From positions 682,001 through 746,000 of the forward strand of contig NZ_CP126251.1 of NCBI RefSeq assembly GCF_003234115.2: a stretch of DNA of 64,000 bases. Direction: 5' to 3'. A program made the translations under genes and the position numbers. The notes beneath the pieces are model-generated. The model had not been told where the DNA came from, ran no database searches, and worked only from the letters and a program-made list of their open reading frames with translations. Below, in pieces: positions 32,727-41,939 of the stretch (positions are counted from its first letter, which is position 1; every line of letters starts with the position of its first letter). The stretch comes from Curtobacterium sp. MCPF17_002. Lineage in GTDB: Bacteria; Actinomycetota; Actinomycetes; Actinomycetales; Microbacteriaceae.

Positions 32727-33236
32727 TCAGCGGTTGAAGAAGAGCAGGCCGCGCACGTAGCCGGCCTGCCCGGCGTGCTGCGTGCAGTCGTCGAGGATGC
32801 TGACGAGCCGTGCTCCGGCGGTGACCGGCGGGTCCCACGCGTCGTCGACCACCGGGTCGAGGTCCTCCGGGGACAGGGTGCCGACGTAGGCGACGGTGCG
32901 TTCGTGCACCGCGCGCAGGTACCCGAGCAGCAACTCGGCGGAGGCACGCACGCGCCCGACGTCGTCGCGGGACATCCCGTAGCCGAGTGCTTCGGCGGGG
33001 AACGGCAGGCCGAAGCGCTCCACCCAGCCGTCGGCGGTCCACACCTGGTCGGTGCCGGCGAGGTCCGCGATCTGTGCGTCCTGCCCGCGGGCGATGTGCC
33101 AGGCGAGCCAGGCGAGCGTGTTCGCACCCGTCGCCGGGCGCGACGCCAGCTGGTCCTCGGAGAGCCCGTCCACGGCGCGCGACACGGTCTCGGGCACGCG
33201 GGAGAAGGCTTCGATGAGGAGTTCTGATGGGGTCAT
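32727..33236 (-). CDS. DinB-family protein
   Basis: A 169-residue four-helix-bundle protein of the DinB/mycothiol-dependent type: LAWLAWHIARGQDAQIADLA and the end DDCTQHAGQAGYVRGLLFF carry the histidines expected to hold a divalent metal. In actinobacteria many such proteins are thiol-dependent transferases or isomerases that use mycothiol; the substrate is unknown. The ATG at 33236 is chosen because TAGCGT (minus strand, 33249-33244) is seven bases upstream and the longer frame adds only ten unrelated residues. Confidence 0.82.
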   Translation of the reverse strand: MTPSELLIEAFSRVPETVSRAVDGLSEDQLASRPATGANTLAWLAWHIARGQDAQIADLAGTDQVWTADGWVERFGLPFPAEALGYGMSRDDVGRVRASAELLLGYLRAVHERTVAYVGTLSPEDLDPVVDDAWDPPVTAGARLVSILDDCTQHAGQAGYVRGLLFFNR

Positions 33237-33336
33237 GCCGGCCACGCTACGCGGCGGGCACGACACGCACCGTCACACGCGTCCGCCCGTGACCGGCGCC
33301 CGCCGGTCACGGCGCCCGCCCGTCACCCTCGTTCGG

Positions 33337-33900
33337 TCAGGGGACGAGACCGGCGACCGTCGCCTGGTCGTGGACGGCGCGGGAGTGCCGGTCGAGCGCG
33401 GTGCCGAGCCGGTCGAACGCGGCGGCGAGCTGTGCCCGGTCGTCGGGTGCGATGACCTCGCGGAAGGCGGACGTGTAGACGGCGCCGATGCCCTTCGCGA
33501 CCTCGGCCCCGGACGGGGTGAGGTGGATGAGGATGCTGCGGCGGTCCTCGGGGTTCGGGCGGCGCTCGATGTGGGCGCGCTTCTCGAGCCGGTCGATGAG
33601 CGAGGTCATGGCCCCGGTCGTCAGCTCGAGGTACTCGCCGGCCTGCTTCGGGGTGACGCCCTGGCCGTCGGCGGCCGCGAGGAAGAACACGAACCGGGTG
33701 TCGGTGGCGTTGAGGCTGCGGGTGTGGCTCTCGTGGTGGAGGACGCGTGCGTGCTGCATCTGGAGCACGCGGAACGCGGTCATCAGCTTCGCGAGGTCGG
33801 TGTCCGGCGTCGGCTCGGGCACGCTGACGGTGGGGGAGACAGGGGCTGGGGGCAGCTCCTGTCCACGCTGCTGGGGAAGCGCGGGGGCGGTGTCCGTCAT
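33337..33900 (-). CDS. MarR-family transcriptional regulator
   Basis: A 187-residue regulator. After a Pro-rich disordered N-terminus (PQQRGQELPPAPVSPTVSVP) the MarR winged helix reads VTPKQAGEYLELTTGAMTSL, then IDRLEKRAHIERRPNPEDRR, the wing with the conserved Asp-Arg-Arg. MarR proteins repress adjacent genes and release DNA on binding small aromatic ligands. The divergent neighbour is the TasA-like gene at 34141; the shared 240-base region is a possible control site. GAGAAGAG stands about ten bases before the ATG. Confidence 0.85.
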   Translation of the reverse strand: MTDTAPALPQQRGQELPPAPVSPTVSVPEPTPDTDLAKLMTAFRVLQMQHARVLHHESHTRSLNATDTRFVFFLAAADGQGVTPKQAGEYLELTTGAMTSLIDRLEKRAHIERRPNPEDRRSILIHLTPSGAEVAKGIGAVYTSAFREVIAPDDRAQLAAAFDRLGTALDRHSRAVHDQATVAGLVP

Positions 33901-34140
33901 CGGGCGGCTCTTCTCGGGTGGTGATCGCCTGCGCGATCGGAGGGACGGCACGGGTATGCCGCCGTGCTGCTCATTGAACAAGTATCTCACCGATCAAGGT
34001 ACCCCCAGCAGTGGGGGCATACCTCCGCTTGTGAGCCGCACGGTTGCCAAGTAGCTTGATCGTCGTACCAACCAACCACGGCACCGAAGCGCGGCCAACC
34101 ACCGCGAGACCGGTTCCACCTCTGGATCAGGAGCTCCGCC

Positions 34141-34734
34141 ATGTCTCGTGTCACCCCTCGCGCCGCCCGTCTCGCCGCCTGGATCGCCATCCCCGCCGCT
34201 CTCGTGGCCTCGGGTGTCGTCGTCTCGACCGCGTCCTACTCGGCCTTCTCGGCCACCACGGTCAACCCGACCAGCAACTGGACCGCCGGCAGCGTCGCCC
34301 TCACCGACGACGACAACAACACCGCGCTGTTCAACGCGACCGGCCTCAAGCCGGGCTCGACGGGCGCCAACTGCATCACGGTCACGTCGACCGGTTCGCT
34401 GCCCTCGACCGTCAAGCTCTACGGCACCAACGCCGCGGCCACCAAGGGCCTCGACGCCAACATGACCCTCACGGTCGAGCAGGGCACCGGCGGCGGCTTC
34501 GGCTCCTGCACCGGCTTCACCCCCGCCACGACCAGCGGCAGCCTCTACAGCGGCCTGCTCAGCAACTTCACCGCGTCGAGCTTCGCCAGCGGCCTCGGCA
34601 CGTGGGCCCCGACCGGCACCGCCTCGGAGTCGCGCGTCTACCGCTTCACCTACTCGGTCTCGAGCACCGCGCCGAACACCGTGCAGGGCGGCACCGCGGC
34701 CCTCGGCTTCACCTGGGAAGCCCAGAACAGCTGA
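34141..34734 (+). CDS. Secreted TasA/camelysin-like protein with SipW-type signal peptide
   Basis: A 197-residue exported protein. The long N-terminal signal (ARLAAWIAIPAALVASGVVV) is followed by STASYSAFSATTVNPTSNW, the alternate-type signal motif recognised by SipW-class peptidases (as in TasA and camelysin). The mature part is rich in Thr, Ser, Gly and Asn with beta-strand character and two cysteines. In Bacillus the matching proteins form biofilm fibres or surface proteases; which applies here is unknown. The SipW-type peptidase gene follows 118 bases downstream. AGGAG lies about nine bases before the ATG. Confidence 0.85.
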   Translation: MSRVTPRAARLAAWIAIPAALVASGVVVSTASYSAFSATTVNPTSNWTAGSVALTDDDNNTALFNATGLKPGSTGANCITVTSTGSLPSTVKLYGTNAAATKGLDANMTLTVEQGTGGGFGSCTGFTPATTSGSLYSGLLSNFTASSFASGLGTWAPTGTASESRVYRFTYSVSSTAPNTVQGGTAALGFTWEAQNS

Positions 34735-34852
34735 ACCGGACCGTCTGGAGCGTGATCAGCGCTCCTGACCGCTCCTCCCGGTGACCTCCGGGGCCGCGCG
34801 TGACGCCGGCCCCGTCGCCCCCTCCTGAACGCGCCCCCGGTCGAAGGCAGTC

Positions 34853-36016
34853 ATGGCAAGCATCGCAGTGCACGGTGGTCCCACACCGCACGACGTGCTC
34901 CGTGACGCCGTCGACTGGGGGCGCGTCGTCGTCGCCACCCTCGCCCGCGGCGTCGTCGCCACACTGCTCGGGCTCGCGCTCTGGGCAGCGGCACCCGCGG
35001 TGATCGGCTGGCAGCCGACCACGGTGATGACCGGGTCCATGGAGCCCCGGCTCACGCCCGGCGACGTCGTGGTCTCACGGCCGGTCAGCGCCGGCGAGGT
35101 CCGGATGGGCAAGATCCTGCTCGCCGACGACCCGGACCAGCCCGGACACCTCCGCATGCACCGCTACGTCGACGACGGCCCCGACGGCACCCTCGTCACG
35201 AAGGGCGACGCGAACCCGCAGCAGGACTCGACGCCGCTCGAGCGGTCCGCCGTGCACGGGGTCGCGTTCCTGCGGGTGCCGTTCGTCGGGACGCCGATCA
35301 CCTGGATCCGTACCGGTCAGTGGATGCCGGTGGGCATGCTGGCCCTCGCGCTGGTCGCGGTGCTCGCGCTCTGCACGATCGACGGGTCGCTGCGCCGGTT
35401 CGCGGGGTCCTCACCGGTCGCTCCCACGGACGACGGCGACGGCGACGGCGGTGACGGCGACGGCGGCGGTGACGGTGCGGATGACGGCCTGGAGGCGCGT
35501 GACGGCGCCGCCCCGCGCCTCCCGTCCGATCCCGCTCCGGTCCGGAGCCGCCACGTCCTCCGTCGACAGGCGCGACGCGTGCGTCGGCTGCGCCGACTCG
35601 GCGGGGCGGCCGCCGTCCTGGTGGTCGCCGGCGGTCTCGGTGTCCTGCTGCCGGAGCAGGCCGTCGCGGTGCCGTGGTCGCAGACGACGGTGAACCCGAG
35701 GTCCTCGTTCGGTGCCGCCACCGCCGTCGCGCCGACGGCCCTCGGCTGCACGAACAACGCCGACCACTCGGTCAACATCACCTTCACGCCGCCCGCCGGC
35801 ACGACCGCGACGTACACCGTCATCATGAACGGCAACACCGTCGTCACGAGCGGGACGGGATCGCCGATCCGCGTCGCCGGATCCGGCATCCTCAGCCTCG
35901 GGGCCGTCGTCACGATCACCGTCCGCACGGAGCTCGGCAGCAACTGGACGGCCACGAGCACCTCGAGCACGAAGATCCAGACCGCGCTCGTCGGCACGAA
36001 CCTCACCTGCGGCTGA
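34853..36016 (+). CDS. SipW-type signal peptidase I fused to a second substrate-like exported domain
   Basis: A 387-residue fusion. Residues 1-180 are an S26B signal peptidase: an N-terminal helix, catalytic TGSMEP (Ser62), HLRMHRYVDD (His103, the Ser-His dyad of the SipW class rather than Ser-Lys), TKGDANPQ and a second helix near 157-177. An acidic Gly/Asp linker follows, then a new basic-hydrophobic signal (about 243-272) and WSQTTVNPRSSFGAATA, which repeats the TTVNP motif of the TasA-like neighbour. The C-terminal 110 residues form a beta-rich domain with the Thr-rich end TALVGTNLTCG. The fusion suggests the enzyme carries its own substrate and may release it by self-cleavage. The reading frame is continuous. 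Confidence 0.85.
   Translation: MASIAVHGGPTPHDVLRDAVDWGRVVVATLARGVVATLLGLALWAAAPAVIGWQPTTVMTGSMEPRLTPGDVVVSRPVSAGEVRMGKILLADDPDQPGHLRMHRYVDDGPDGTLVTKGDANPQQDSTPLERSAVHGVAFLRVPFVGTPITWIRTGQWMPVGMLALALVAVLALCTIDGSLRRFAGSSPVAPTDDGDGDGGDGDGGGDGADDGLEARDGAAPRLPSDPAPVRSRHVLRRQARRVRRLRRLGGAAAVLVVAGGLGVLLPEQAVAVPWSQTTVNPRSSFGAATAVAPTALGCTNNADHSVNITFTPPAGTTATYTVIMNGNTVVTSGTGSPIRVAGSGILSLGAVVTITVRTELGSNWTATSTSSTKIQTALVGTNLTCG
35489..35522. repeat. CTGGAGGC-family element inside the peptidase linker
   Basis: CTGGAGGCGCGTGACGGCGC (from 35489) pairs at its ends with CGCGCCTCC (35514-35522), giving nine-base arms. It encodes the linker residues GLEARDGAAPR, so the element has been accepted in a disordered protein segment. 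Confidence 0.75.
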
Positions 36017-36077
36017 GTTCTCCACAGGTCGCCGCGGGGCGTCGGGTGATGTCCGTGGCCGCGGCTAGCGTGACGGC

Positions 36078-37241
36078 ATGCGCATCCTGCACACCGGCGA
36101 CTGGCACCTCGGCCGCACACTGCTGGGTGCTGACCTGCTCGAGCACCAGGTGGCGTTCCTGGACTGGCTCGTCCGCCAGGTGCGCGAGCGCGCGATCGAC
36201 CTCGTCGTGATCGCGGGCGACGTGTACGACCGCGCGATCCCGCCGGTCGACGCCGTCCGGATGCTGTCCCGTGTCCTCGAGCGACTGGCGGAGACCACGA
36301 CGGTCGTCCTCACCCCGGGCAACCACGACTCCGCCGCGCGACTCGGCTTCGGCGCCGGTGTGATGGGCGACCGCGTCCGGATCCTCGCCGAACCCGCCGG
36401 CATCGCGACCCCGGTGATCGTGCCGGACGCGGCTGGCACGGTCGCCGTCTACGGCATCCCGTACCTGCACCCCGACCTCACGCGGTACGCGCTCGCAGCG
36501 GTGCCCGACGAACCGCTCGCCCGCTCCCACCAGGCCGTCGTCGGCGCCGCGATGGAGCGGGTGCGCGCGGACCTCGCCGACCGCCCGGGCACGCGCAGCG
36601 TCGTCGTGGCGCACGCGTTCGTCGGCGGGACCGAACCGAGCGACAGCGAGCAGGACATCCGTGTCGGCGGTGTCGACCGCGTTGCCGAGGCGGTGTTCGA
36701 CGGCGTCGACTACGTCGCGCTCGGGCACCTGCACGGACCGCAGCGGGTCGGCTCGTCCGACCGCATCCGGTACGCCGGGTCGCCGCTCGCGTTCTCGTTC
36801 GGCGAGCGGAACCAGCAGAAGTCGGTGACCGTCGTCGACCTCGACGCCGCCGGCGGGGTGACGGTCGAACTCGTCCCGGCACCCGTGCCCCGACGCCTCG
36901 TCGACGTCCGCGGCAGCATCGACGACATCGAGTCGGGCACCTTCCGGTCCGCGGCGGACGCCTGGGTCCGGGTCGCCGTGACGGACACCGTGCACCCGGA
37001 ACGGATGTACGCCCGCGTGAAGGACCACTTCCCGCACGCCCTCGCGATCACGCACGAGCCGGCCGACCGTGGTGAACGCGCCGCGGTCCGGGCGGTCACG
37101 GCGACCTCCGACCCGGTCGAGGTCGCGTCGGACTTCGTGTCCTTCGCCACGGGTGCTGCGCCGAGCGACGACGACCGCGCGATCCTCACCGAGGCGTACG
37201 AGGCAGCCGCGCTGGCGCTGCAGCGCGAGGGGGACCGCTGA
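36078..37241 (+). CDS. sbcD: Exonuclease SbcCD subunit D
   Basis: A 387-residue Mre11-type nuclease that, with SbcC, cuts hairpins and processes double-strand ends. Metal-binding residues are in MRILHTGDWHLG (Asp8, His10), IAGDVYDR, GNHDSAARLG and VAHAFVGG, and YVALGHLHGPQ gives the last histidines. TAGCGT (36066-36071) lies six bases before the ATG, a leaderless start. The stop TGA overlaps the sbcC ATG by one base (TGATG), so the two subunits are translationally coupled. Confidence 0.95.
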   Translation: MRILHTGDWHLGRTLLGADLLEHQVAFLDWLVRQVRERAIDLVVIAGDVYDRAIPPVDAVRMLSRVLERLAETTTVVLTPGNHDSAARLGFGAGVMGDRVRILAEPAGIATPVIVPDAAGTVAVYGIPYLHPDLTRYALAAVPDEPLARSHQAVVGAAMERVRADLADRPGTRSVVVAHAFVGGTEPSDSEQDIRVGGVDRVAEAVFDGVDYVALGHLHGPQRVGSSDRIRYAGSPLAFSFGERNQQKSVTVVDLDAAGGVTVELVPAPVPRRLVDVRGSIDDIESGTFRSAADAWVRVAVTDTVHPERMYARVKDHFPHALAITHEPADRGERAAVRAVTATSDPVEVASDFVSFATGAAPSDDDRAILTEAYEAAALALQREGDR

Positions 37242-40216
37242 TGTACCTGCACCGTCTCGAACTCCGCGCGATCGGTCCCTACCCGGACCTCGTGTCGATC
37301 GACTTCGCCGCGCTCGCCGCCTCCGGGGTGTTCCTGCTCGAGGGGCCGACCGGCTCCGGCAAGTCCACGATCATCGATGCCGTCGTGTTCGCCCTGTACG
37401 GCAAGCTCGCCGGCGCTGACGCCAGCGACGACCGCCTGCACAGCCAGCACGCCGACCCCGCGGTGGAGCCCTTCGTCGAGCTCGTGTTCGAGACCGGTGC
37501 CGGCGTGTACCGGGTCCGGCGCACGCCGCAGTACGACCGCCCGAAGCAGCGTGGGACCGGCACCGTGAAGCAGCAGGCGTCCGTGCAGCTCGTCCGTCTG
37601 GCCGACCCCGCCGACGTCGCGGGTGAGCCACTGTCCTCCCGCATCCCCGAGGTCGCCGTCGAGATCGCCCGCATCGTGGGACTCGACCGGGCGCAGTTCC
37701 TGCAGACCGTGGTGCTGCCCCAGGGCGAGTTCGCCCGGTTCCTCCGTTCCCCGGGCGAGGACCGCCGGAAGCTCCTGCAGTCCCTGTTCGGCACGCAGGT
37801 CTACGACCGCACCGCCGACGAGCTCGCGGCCCGTCGCCGAGCGGTCCAGGCCGACGTCGGCGGCGCGGACGCCCGCGTGCGCGACGCCCTGAGCCGGTTC
37901 GCACAGGCTGCCGGCACCGACGATCCGGACGAGTCCGTCGTCGGCCCGACGGTCGTGACACTCCGCGCCGCAGCCGACGTCGCCGAGGCAGCGCGGGCAT
38001 CCGCGGCCGGCGTCGCCGCAGCAGCCGCGGCGCACGAGCAGGCGGTCACCGCACGCGCGGCGGCCCTCGACCGTCGCGCCGAACTCCTCCGACGTCGCAC
38101 ACTCCTCGACGCCGGTGCGCCCGACGTCGATGTTGCCCGGACGCGCCTGGGCCTCGCCGAGCGGGCCGCACGGGTGGCGGCGGTCGCCGACGGACTCGAT
38201 GCCGCCCGCGCCCGCTCGGATCAAGCGTTCGGGGCGGCCGAAGCCCTCCGTACCCGGCACGACATCAGCATGGCGGGCGATGCGCTCGTCCGTCGGCGTT
38301 CGACCGTCTCCGGCTGCCTCACGACGGTCCGCCACCTGGTCTCCGTCGAAGCCGGGATCGCCGGGCGGCGACGGGCCGCGGACGCCGCCGTCGGTCGCGG
38401 CGAGCAGCTCACCGTCCGATTGGCCGAACTCGACGCCGCACTCGACGCACGGCCGGCCGGACGAGCCCGCATCGTCGAGGCCGCCCGCGCCGCTGCCGAG
38501 ATCGCCGCCGGGGCTGAGGGCGCACGGGTCGAGGTCGAGCGGGTCGGACGGCTCCGTGCCGAACTCGACGCCCGAGCGGTCTCCGAGCGCCGGGTCCGCG
38601 GTGCCGAGCAGACCGTCAGTGCTGCCCGGACGGCCGCCCACGACCTGGTCCGGGCCGAGCAGCAGCTCCGCGAGCGCCGCATCGCCGGACTCGCCGGGGA
38701 ACTCGGCGCTGCGCTCGTGTCAGGTGATCCCTGCCCCGTGTGCGGCGCGACCGAGCACCCCGTCGTCGCACTCCCGCAGGACGACCACCCCACCGCCGAC
38801 GCGATCGAGGCAGCCGCCCACGTCGCCCGCCGCGCGGAACAGGACCTCTCCGACGCCGCAGCGGCACTCGCGGTCGAGCGGGCCGAACTCGAGCGTCTCG
38901 GGCAGGTGCTCGGCGACACCGACGAGGCGACGGTCGACGCCCTCGACGCCGTTGCCCGGGCCCGGGTCGACGCCGCCCACGACGCCGCCGTGCGGGTCCG
39001 TGACCTCGAGCAGCAGCGGGCCGCACACGACGAGCAGACCCGGGCTCTCGAGCGGCAGCGCAACGAGGTCGACACCGAGCGGGCGGTCCTCGCGAGCTCG
39101 GCGTCGGCCGACGCCGAGCGTCTCGAGCAGGACACCGCAGCCGTGCAGCAGGCGGTCGACCGTGTGGCCGAGCTCCTCGACGCCGCGCCGGACACACTCC
39201 GTGCGGGGGTCGAGCAGCTCGACGTGCTCATCGACCGGCTCGACGCCCTGGCGCAGGCAGACGAGCGCGCTGCCGTCGCGACCGAGGCCGTCCGCGAACG
39301 AGCGGCCGAGGTCGAACAGGTGCTCGCCGAGCAGGAGTTCGACGACGTCGGTGCTGCGCGTGCTGCTCTCCTCGACCGGTCCGAGACCGAGCGGCTCCGG
39401 ACCGCGGTCGCCACCGCGGATCGTGAGCGCGCGGTGGTCGATGCCGGTCTGGCGGAGCCCGCGGTGGTCGCCGCCGCCGATGACGACCCGGAAGGTCTCG
39501 ACCTCGACGGCGCCCGGGCCGCGCGCGACCGGGCCGGCACGGACGCCGAGGACGCCACCCGCGTCGCGACCTCGGCGGGGGACCGGGCCACGGCGTCCGA
39601 GCGGTGCGCCGCCGACGTCGCCGACGCCGGACGCGCACGAGACGACACCTCGGCCCGCAGCCGCGCGGTCGTGCGCCTCGCCGACATCGCCGCCGGACAG
39701 CCGTCCGTGAACCCGAGCGGCATCACGCTCGGCACCTACGTGCTCATGCGACGGTTCGAGGACGTCGTCGCCGCGGCGAACGACCGGTTGCGGGCGATGC
39801 TCGCGGGCCGGTTCACGCTCGAGACCTCCGACGAGCGGGAGTCCGGGTCACGCGCACGTCGGACGGGGCTCGCCCTCGCCGTGCACGACCAGACCACCGA
39901 CACCGTCCGTGACCCCCGCAGCCTGTCCGGTGGCGAGACCTTCACGGTGTCGCTCTGCCTGGCGCTCGGGCTCGCCGACGTCGTGCAGGCCGAGGCCGGC
40001 GGGGTCTCGCTCGGCACGCTGTTCGTCGACGAGGGGTTCGGCACGCTCGACCCGGAGACGCTCGACGACGTCATCGGGCAGCTCTCGCGGCTCACCGCCG
40101 GTGGCCGTCAGGTCGGGATCGTCAGCCACGTCGAGGAACTCAAGCAGCGGATCCCGGAGCGCATCGCGGTACGCCGGACGGCCGAGGGCGGTTCCCGCGT
40201 CACGACCACGGTCTGA
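37241..40216 (+). CDS. sbcC: Exonuclease SbcCD subunit C (SMC-like ATPase)
   Basis: A 991-residue Rad50-type ATPase. Walker A is GPTGSGKS (residues 35-42); two long coiled-coil arms flank the zinc hook CPVC near residue 500 (SGDPCPVCGATEHPV); the ABC signature SLSGGETFTVSLCLAL and Walker B LFVDEGFGTLD lie near the C-terminus. It ties DNA ends and drives the SbcD nuclease. Coil regions are rich in Ala, Arg and Asp as usual in high-GC genomes. The gene follows sbcD with a one-base overlap. Confidence 0.95.
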   Translation: MYLHRLELRAIGPYPDLVSIDFAALAASGVFLLEGPTGSGKSTIIDAVVFALYGKLAGADASDDRLHSQHADPAVEPFVELVFETGAGVYRVRRTPQYDRPKQRGTGTVKQQASVQLVRLADPADVAGEPLSSRIPEVAVEIARIVGLDRAQFLQTVVLPQGEFARFLRSPGEDRRKLLQSLFGTQVYDRTADELAARRRAVQADVGGADARVRDALSRFAQAAGTDDPDESVVGPTVVTLRAAADVAEAARASAAGVAAAAAAHEQAVTARAAALDRRAELLRRRTLLDAGAPDVDVARTRLGLAERAARVAAVADGLDAARARSDQAFGAAEALRTRHDISMAGDALVRRRSTVSGCLTTVRHLVSVEAGIAGRRRAADAAVGRGEQLTVRLAELDAALDARPAGRARIVEAARAAAEIAAGAEGARVEVERVGRLRAELDARAVSERRVRGAEQTVSAARTAAHDLVRAEQQLRERRIAGLAGELGAALVSGDPCPVCGATEHPVVALPQDDHPTADAIEAAAHVARRAEQDLSDAAAALAVERAELERLGQVLGDTDEATVDALDAVARARVDAAHDAAVRVRDLEQQRAAHDEQTRALERQRNEVDTERAVLASSASADAERLEQDTAAVQQAVDRVAELLDAAPDTLRAGVEQLDVLIDRLDALAQADERAAVATEAVRERAAEVEQVLAEQEFDDVGAARAALLDRSETERLRTAVATADRERAVVDAGLAEPAVVAAADDDPEGLDLDGARAARDRAGTDAEDATRVATSAGDRATASERCAADVADAGRARDDTSARSRAVVRLADIAAGQPSVNPSGITLGTYVLMRRFEDVVAAANDRLRAMLAGRFTLETSDERESGSRARRTGLALAVHDQTTDTVRDPRSLSGGETFTVSLCLALGLADVVQAEAGGVSLGTLFVDEGFGTLDPETLDDVIGQLSRLTAGGRQVGIVSHVEELKQRIPERIAVRRTAEGGSRVTTTV

Positions 40217-40308
40217 CCCGGCCCGCCGTGCGACCGGCGCGACCGCCCGCAGTGCGCCCGGCGCGACCGGCCGGCCGTGCGACCGACCGGCGCGACCGGC
40301 CCGCCGAG

Positions 40309-40485
40309 TCAGGGCGTCGGGGAGACGTCCACCGTGCCGTCCGGGGACGGCAGGATGTCGGCCGCGATCCACGGGAACACCCACGTGAACAGCACGTACA
40401 CGATGGCCGCGAGCAGCACGAGCAACTCGATCACCTTGAGCGCGGTGGGACCGGGCAGGATCCGCCACACGAACGGGAAGATCAC
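40309..40485 (-). CDS. 58-residue membrane protein, sortase partner
   Basis: A short protein with one hydrophobic helix (LKVIELLVLLAAIVYVLFTW) followed by VFPWIAADILPSPDGTVD. The GTG start overlaps the sortase stop (GTGA at 40485-40482), so it is translated after sortase from the same message. A small membrane protein with this layout after srtE is common in related actinobacteria as far as I recall, but no function is known. It converges on sbcC. Confidence 0.65.
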   Translation of the reverse strand: MIFPFVWRILPGPTALKVIELLVLLAAIVYVLFTWVFPWIAADILPSPDGTVDVSPTP

Positions 40486-41285
40486 TTCGACGTCTCCGAG
40501 ACTTCCTTGGGGGTGCCCTCCGACGCGGGCATCCAGTAGTCGAGCTTGGCGTGCGTGACGTACCGCTCCTTGGCCGACCACATCGGGTGGCACGCGGTCA
40601 GGGTCAGCCAGCGGTCGTCGGCGGTGGGTTCCACGCCGGGCTTGTTCGGCACCGGGGCGATGGTCTCGATGTGGTCCGGGGTGACGATCTGGGAGTCCGT
40701 GACCTTGTACACGTACCAGACGTCGAACTTCGTCTTCGCGTCGGTGACCCGCACGACGACGGAGTCGCCGGTCTTGAGCTCGGCGATCTGGTTGAGCGGC
40801 TTGCCGTAGGTGACGCGGTGGCCGGCGACGGCGAAGTTCCCCTCGGCACCGGGCATCGCGGTGTCCTGGTAGTGGCCCAGCCCGATGGTGTTGAGGACCT
40901 TCTCACGATCGGTGCCCTCGCCGATCGGCCGCGTGTAGTCCGCACCGAACCGGGGGATCTGCATCGTGCCGAACACGTCGGTGACGTTCGGCGGCTCGGC
41001 GAGGACGGGAGCGGGCCCACGGTGCTCGGTGCCGGCAGTCGGCTTGGTCTCGGTCTGCCCGAGGTCCTTGACGAGCGCCGTCTGCGCGTGCACCGCGACG
41101 ACGTCGGTCCACCACGCGGTCCACACCACGTACAGCCCGGTACCCGCGCCCGCGATGATGAGGAGCTCCGCGATGAGCGACACGATCGCGCCGCCGACCG
41201 TCTGCCGGCGACGGGGCGTCCGTGTCGCACCGCCCTCACCGTCACGTCGGGATCGACGTGAGGGCAGTGTGTCGTGTGCGGTCAC
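40482..41285 (-). CDS. Class E sortase
   Basis: A 267-residue membrane-anchored transpeptidase. After a basic N-terminus and one helix (VGGAIVSLIAELLIIAGAGT), the sortase beta-barrel contains His156 (VAGHRVTYGK), the active Cys232 (TLTACHP) and Arg241 (AKERYV). Class E sortases recognise LAXTG-type motifs and anchor proteins to the cell wall of high-GC Gram-positives. No LAXTG substrate is nearby, so it is a housekeeping sortase. The GTG start has AGGAG about four bases upstream. It is coupled to the small protein at 40309-40485. Confidence 0.9.
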   Translation of the reverse strand: MTAHDTLPSRRSRRDGEGGATRTPRRRQTVGGAIVSLIAELLIIAGAGTGLYVVWTAWWTDVVAVHAQTALVKDLGQTETKPTAGTEHRGPAPVLAEPPNVTDVFGTMQIPRFGADYTRPIGEGTDREKVLNTIGLGHYQDTAMPGAEGNFAVAGHRVTYGKPLNQIAELKTGDSVVVRVTDAKTKFDVWYVYKVTDSQIVTPDHIETIAPVPNKPGVEPTADDRWLTLTACHPMWSAKERYVTHAKLDYWMPASEGTPKEVSETSK

Positions 41286-41381
41286 GGGGCTCCTGATCCG
41301 GAAGGGGTGGTCGGACAGGTCTATCAGACCACGGCGACGGCACCGTGACGAGGTTCTCCACAGCTCCGTTAGCGTGAGGAG

Positions 41382-41810
41382 ATGCAGCACGTCCTCCGCG
41401 CCTTCACGCCAGCCGACACCGACGCCGTCATCGCCCTGTGGGAGTCGTGCGGGCTGGTCCGCCCGTGGAACGACCCCCGACGTGACATCGCGCGCAAGCT
41501 CACGGTCCAGCCCGAGCTGTTCCTGGTCGCCGAGGTCGCCGAGGACGCGATCGTCGGCGCCGGAATGGCGGGGTTCGACGGGCACCGCGGCTGGGTGAAC
41601 TACCTCGCCGTCCGCCCGGACCTGCAGGGCTCCGGACTCGGCCGCGCCTTCATGGCGGAGTTCGAGCGCCTGTTGACGGACCTCGGCTGCCCGAAGCTCA
41701 ACCTGCAGGTGCGCGCCGGCAACGAGCAGGTGCTCGGCTTCTACGAATCGCTCGGCTACGCCCCGGACCACACGGTCTCGCTCGGCAAGCGCCTCATCCC
41801 CGACGCCTGA
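41382..41810 (+). CDS. GNAT acetyltransferase, YpeA-like
   Basis: A 142-residue acyl-CoA-dependent N-acetyltransferase. ALWESCGLVRPWNDPRRDIARK is the YpeA-family N-terminal motif and RPDLQGSGLGRAFM is the acetyl-CoA loop. The substrate is not known. The ATG follows TAGCGT (41370-41375) by six bases. The gene ends in front of a long hairpin and converges on the EamA transporter gene. Confidence 0.88.
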   Translation: MQHVLRAFTPADTDAVIALWESCGLVRPWNDPRRDIARKLTVQPELFLVAEVAEDAIVGAGMAGFDGHRGWVNYLAVRPDLQGSGLGRAFMAEFERLLTDLGCPKLNLQVRAGNEQVLGFYESLGYAPDHTVSLGKRLIPDA

Positions 41811-41820
41811 CCCCACCGAG

Positions 41821-41881
41821 CTTTCGCGCCGAGCGACACCTCACGCGATCGGAACCGCGTGACGTGTCGCTCAGCGCGAAG
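41821..41881. repeat. 26-bp near-perfect inverted repeat between convergent genes
   Basis: CTTTCGCGCCGAGCGACACC plus CACGCG (41821-41847) pairs with CGCGTGACGTGTCGCTCAGC plus GCGAAG (41856-41881) with about three mismatches and an eight-base loop. There is no T-run. It probably works as a bidirectional terminator after the GNAT gene. Confidence 0.8.
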
Positions 41882-41939
41882 AACCGCGCGCCGGCCCGCA
41901 GCAGCGGAGCGCAGCACAGCAGCGCAGCGCAGCGGAGCC

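Noticed and set aside
34853..36016. The peptidase fusion as a simple frameshift or misread stop
   Set aside because: The frame is continuous, codon bias is even across the joint, and the linker and second signal are intact. Kept as a real fusion, to be confirmed in relatives.
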